From: HGM05190 sp964394205
Lineage (GTDB): Bacteria > Bacteroidota > Bacteroidia > Bacteroidales > Muribaculaceae
Assembly (NCBI GenBank): GCA_964394205.1
Contig: CAYMVS010000011.1
Location: forward strand, 1 to 49,018
Length of the DNA stretch: 49,018 bases
Direction of reading: 5' to 3'
The notes beneath the pieces are model-generated. The model saw only the letters and a program-made list of their open reading frames with translations, did not search any database and was not told where the DNA came from. Shown here piece by piece: positions 48,951 through 49,018 of the stretch (position 1 is its first letter; every line of letters starts with the position of its first letter). The position numbers and the translations under genes were made by a program.

Positions 48951-49018
48951 TTAACGCAGGGCAAATGCTGGTTCCAGAATCTGTAAACCCAATGCTGATT
49001 CAATCTTGAAGATTGTTT
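48951..49018 (-). CDS. C-terminal end of a possible helix-turn-helix protein
   Basis: The last 68 bases on the minus strand contain one open frame that enters from outside and ends at TAA (48951-48953). The 21 visible residues include IFKIESALGLQIL, which resembles the recognition-helix and wing region of small XRE/HigA-type regulators (pattern KIExALGxxLL). With so little sequence this is a weak call. If right, it is a partial gene lying beside the attachment-like scar. Confidence 0.35.
   Translation of the reverse strand, partial: TIFKIESALGLQILEPAFALR

Noticed and set aside
1..49018. CRISPR array, rRNA genes, insertion sequences with terminal repeats, or a polysaccharide utilisation SusC/SusD pair.
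   Set aside because: I looked for regularly spaced repeats, rRNA core sequences, transposase motifs and SusD-like lipoproteins and saw none; the single outer membrane barrel at 44678-46798 lacks a SusD neighbour.

Overview
The window is a contiguous piece of a Bacteroidota chromosome, most probably from the order Bacteroidales; a gut Muribaculaceae-like genome is my best guess. Evidence read directly is the recurrent promoter pattern TTG/TTTG, 19-20 nt, TAnnTTTG, the lack of strong GGAGG ribosome sites, Bacteroidales-typical families (DUF4301, DUF5063, plug-and-barrel outer membrane protein, M49 peptidase with HECLGH) and moderate GC. The genus cannot be fixed from this sequence alone.

Left part (1-9.5 kb, + strand): the 3' end of rpmI and rplT, a DNA alkyltransferase overlapping a fosmidomycin-resistance-type MFS exporter, a decayed AAA-ATPase relic, then dxr-rseP-rlmI-like-DPP III-small membrane protein as a tight run ended by a hairpin terminator. 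Dxr is the target of fosmidomycin, so exporter and target lie within about 0.7 kb of each other.

Surface-polysaccharide part (11-23 kb): a six-gene minus-strand operon (nucleotidyltransferase, GT4, GNAT, GT2, TagD-like cytidylyltransferase, LicD) diverges from a plus-strand run (HAD phosphatase, AroB, MBOAT, SGNH esterase/acetyltransferase partner), followed by a nucleotide-sugar dehydrogenase and an initiating sugar-phosphate transferase. Together they could build, phospho-decorate and O-acylate a cell-surface glycan.

Middle (23-27.4 kb): folD, the RNase P RNA, a membrane acyltransferase, a TrmH-type RNA methyltransferase overlapping it tail to tail, a small lipoprotein, tRNA-Gly(CCC) and a nitroreductase.

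Oxalate part (27.4-37.1 kb, minus strand): hcp, frc, oxc, an AEC-family carrier and a very divergent pyruvate:ferredoxin-oxidoreductase-like enzyme. Frc and Oxc form the formyl-CoA-dependent oxalate decarboxylation cycle; the AEC carrier occupies the place YfdV has in E. coli. The PFOR-like enzyme has substitutions in the usual substrate and TPP loops and may not be a pyruvate enzyme. This is the most interesting segment: a possible oxalate/one-carbon 2-oxoacid module with hairpins between successive genes.

Right part (37.2-49 kb): DUF488, a second nitroreductase, then a yicC-gmk-nadD-DUF5063-Sel1-SprT-like-cls run, a convergent outer membrane barrel and an exported peptidase T homologue. The last 0.9 kb has no intact gene but carries two terminators, a tRNA/tmRNA 3'-end-like scar and the tail of a possible helix-turn-helix gene, suggesting the edge of an integrated element.
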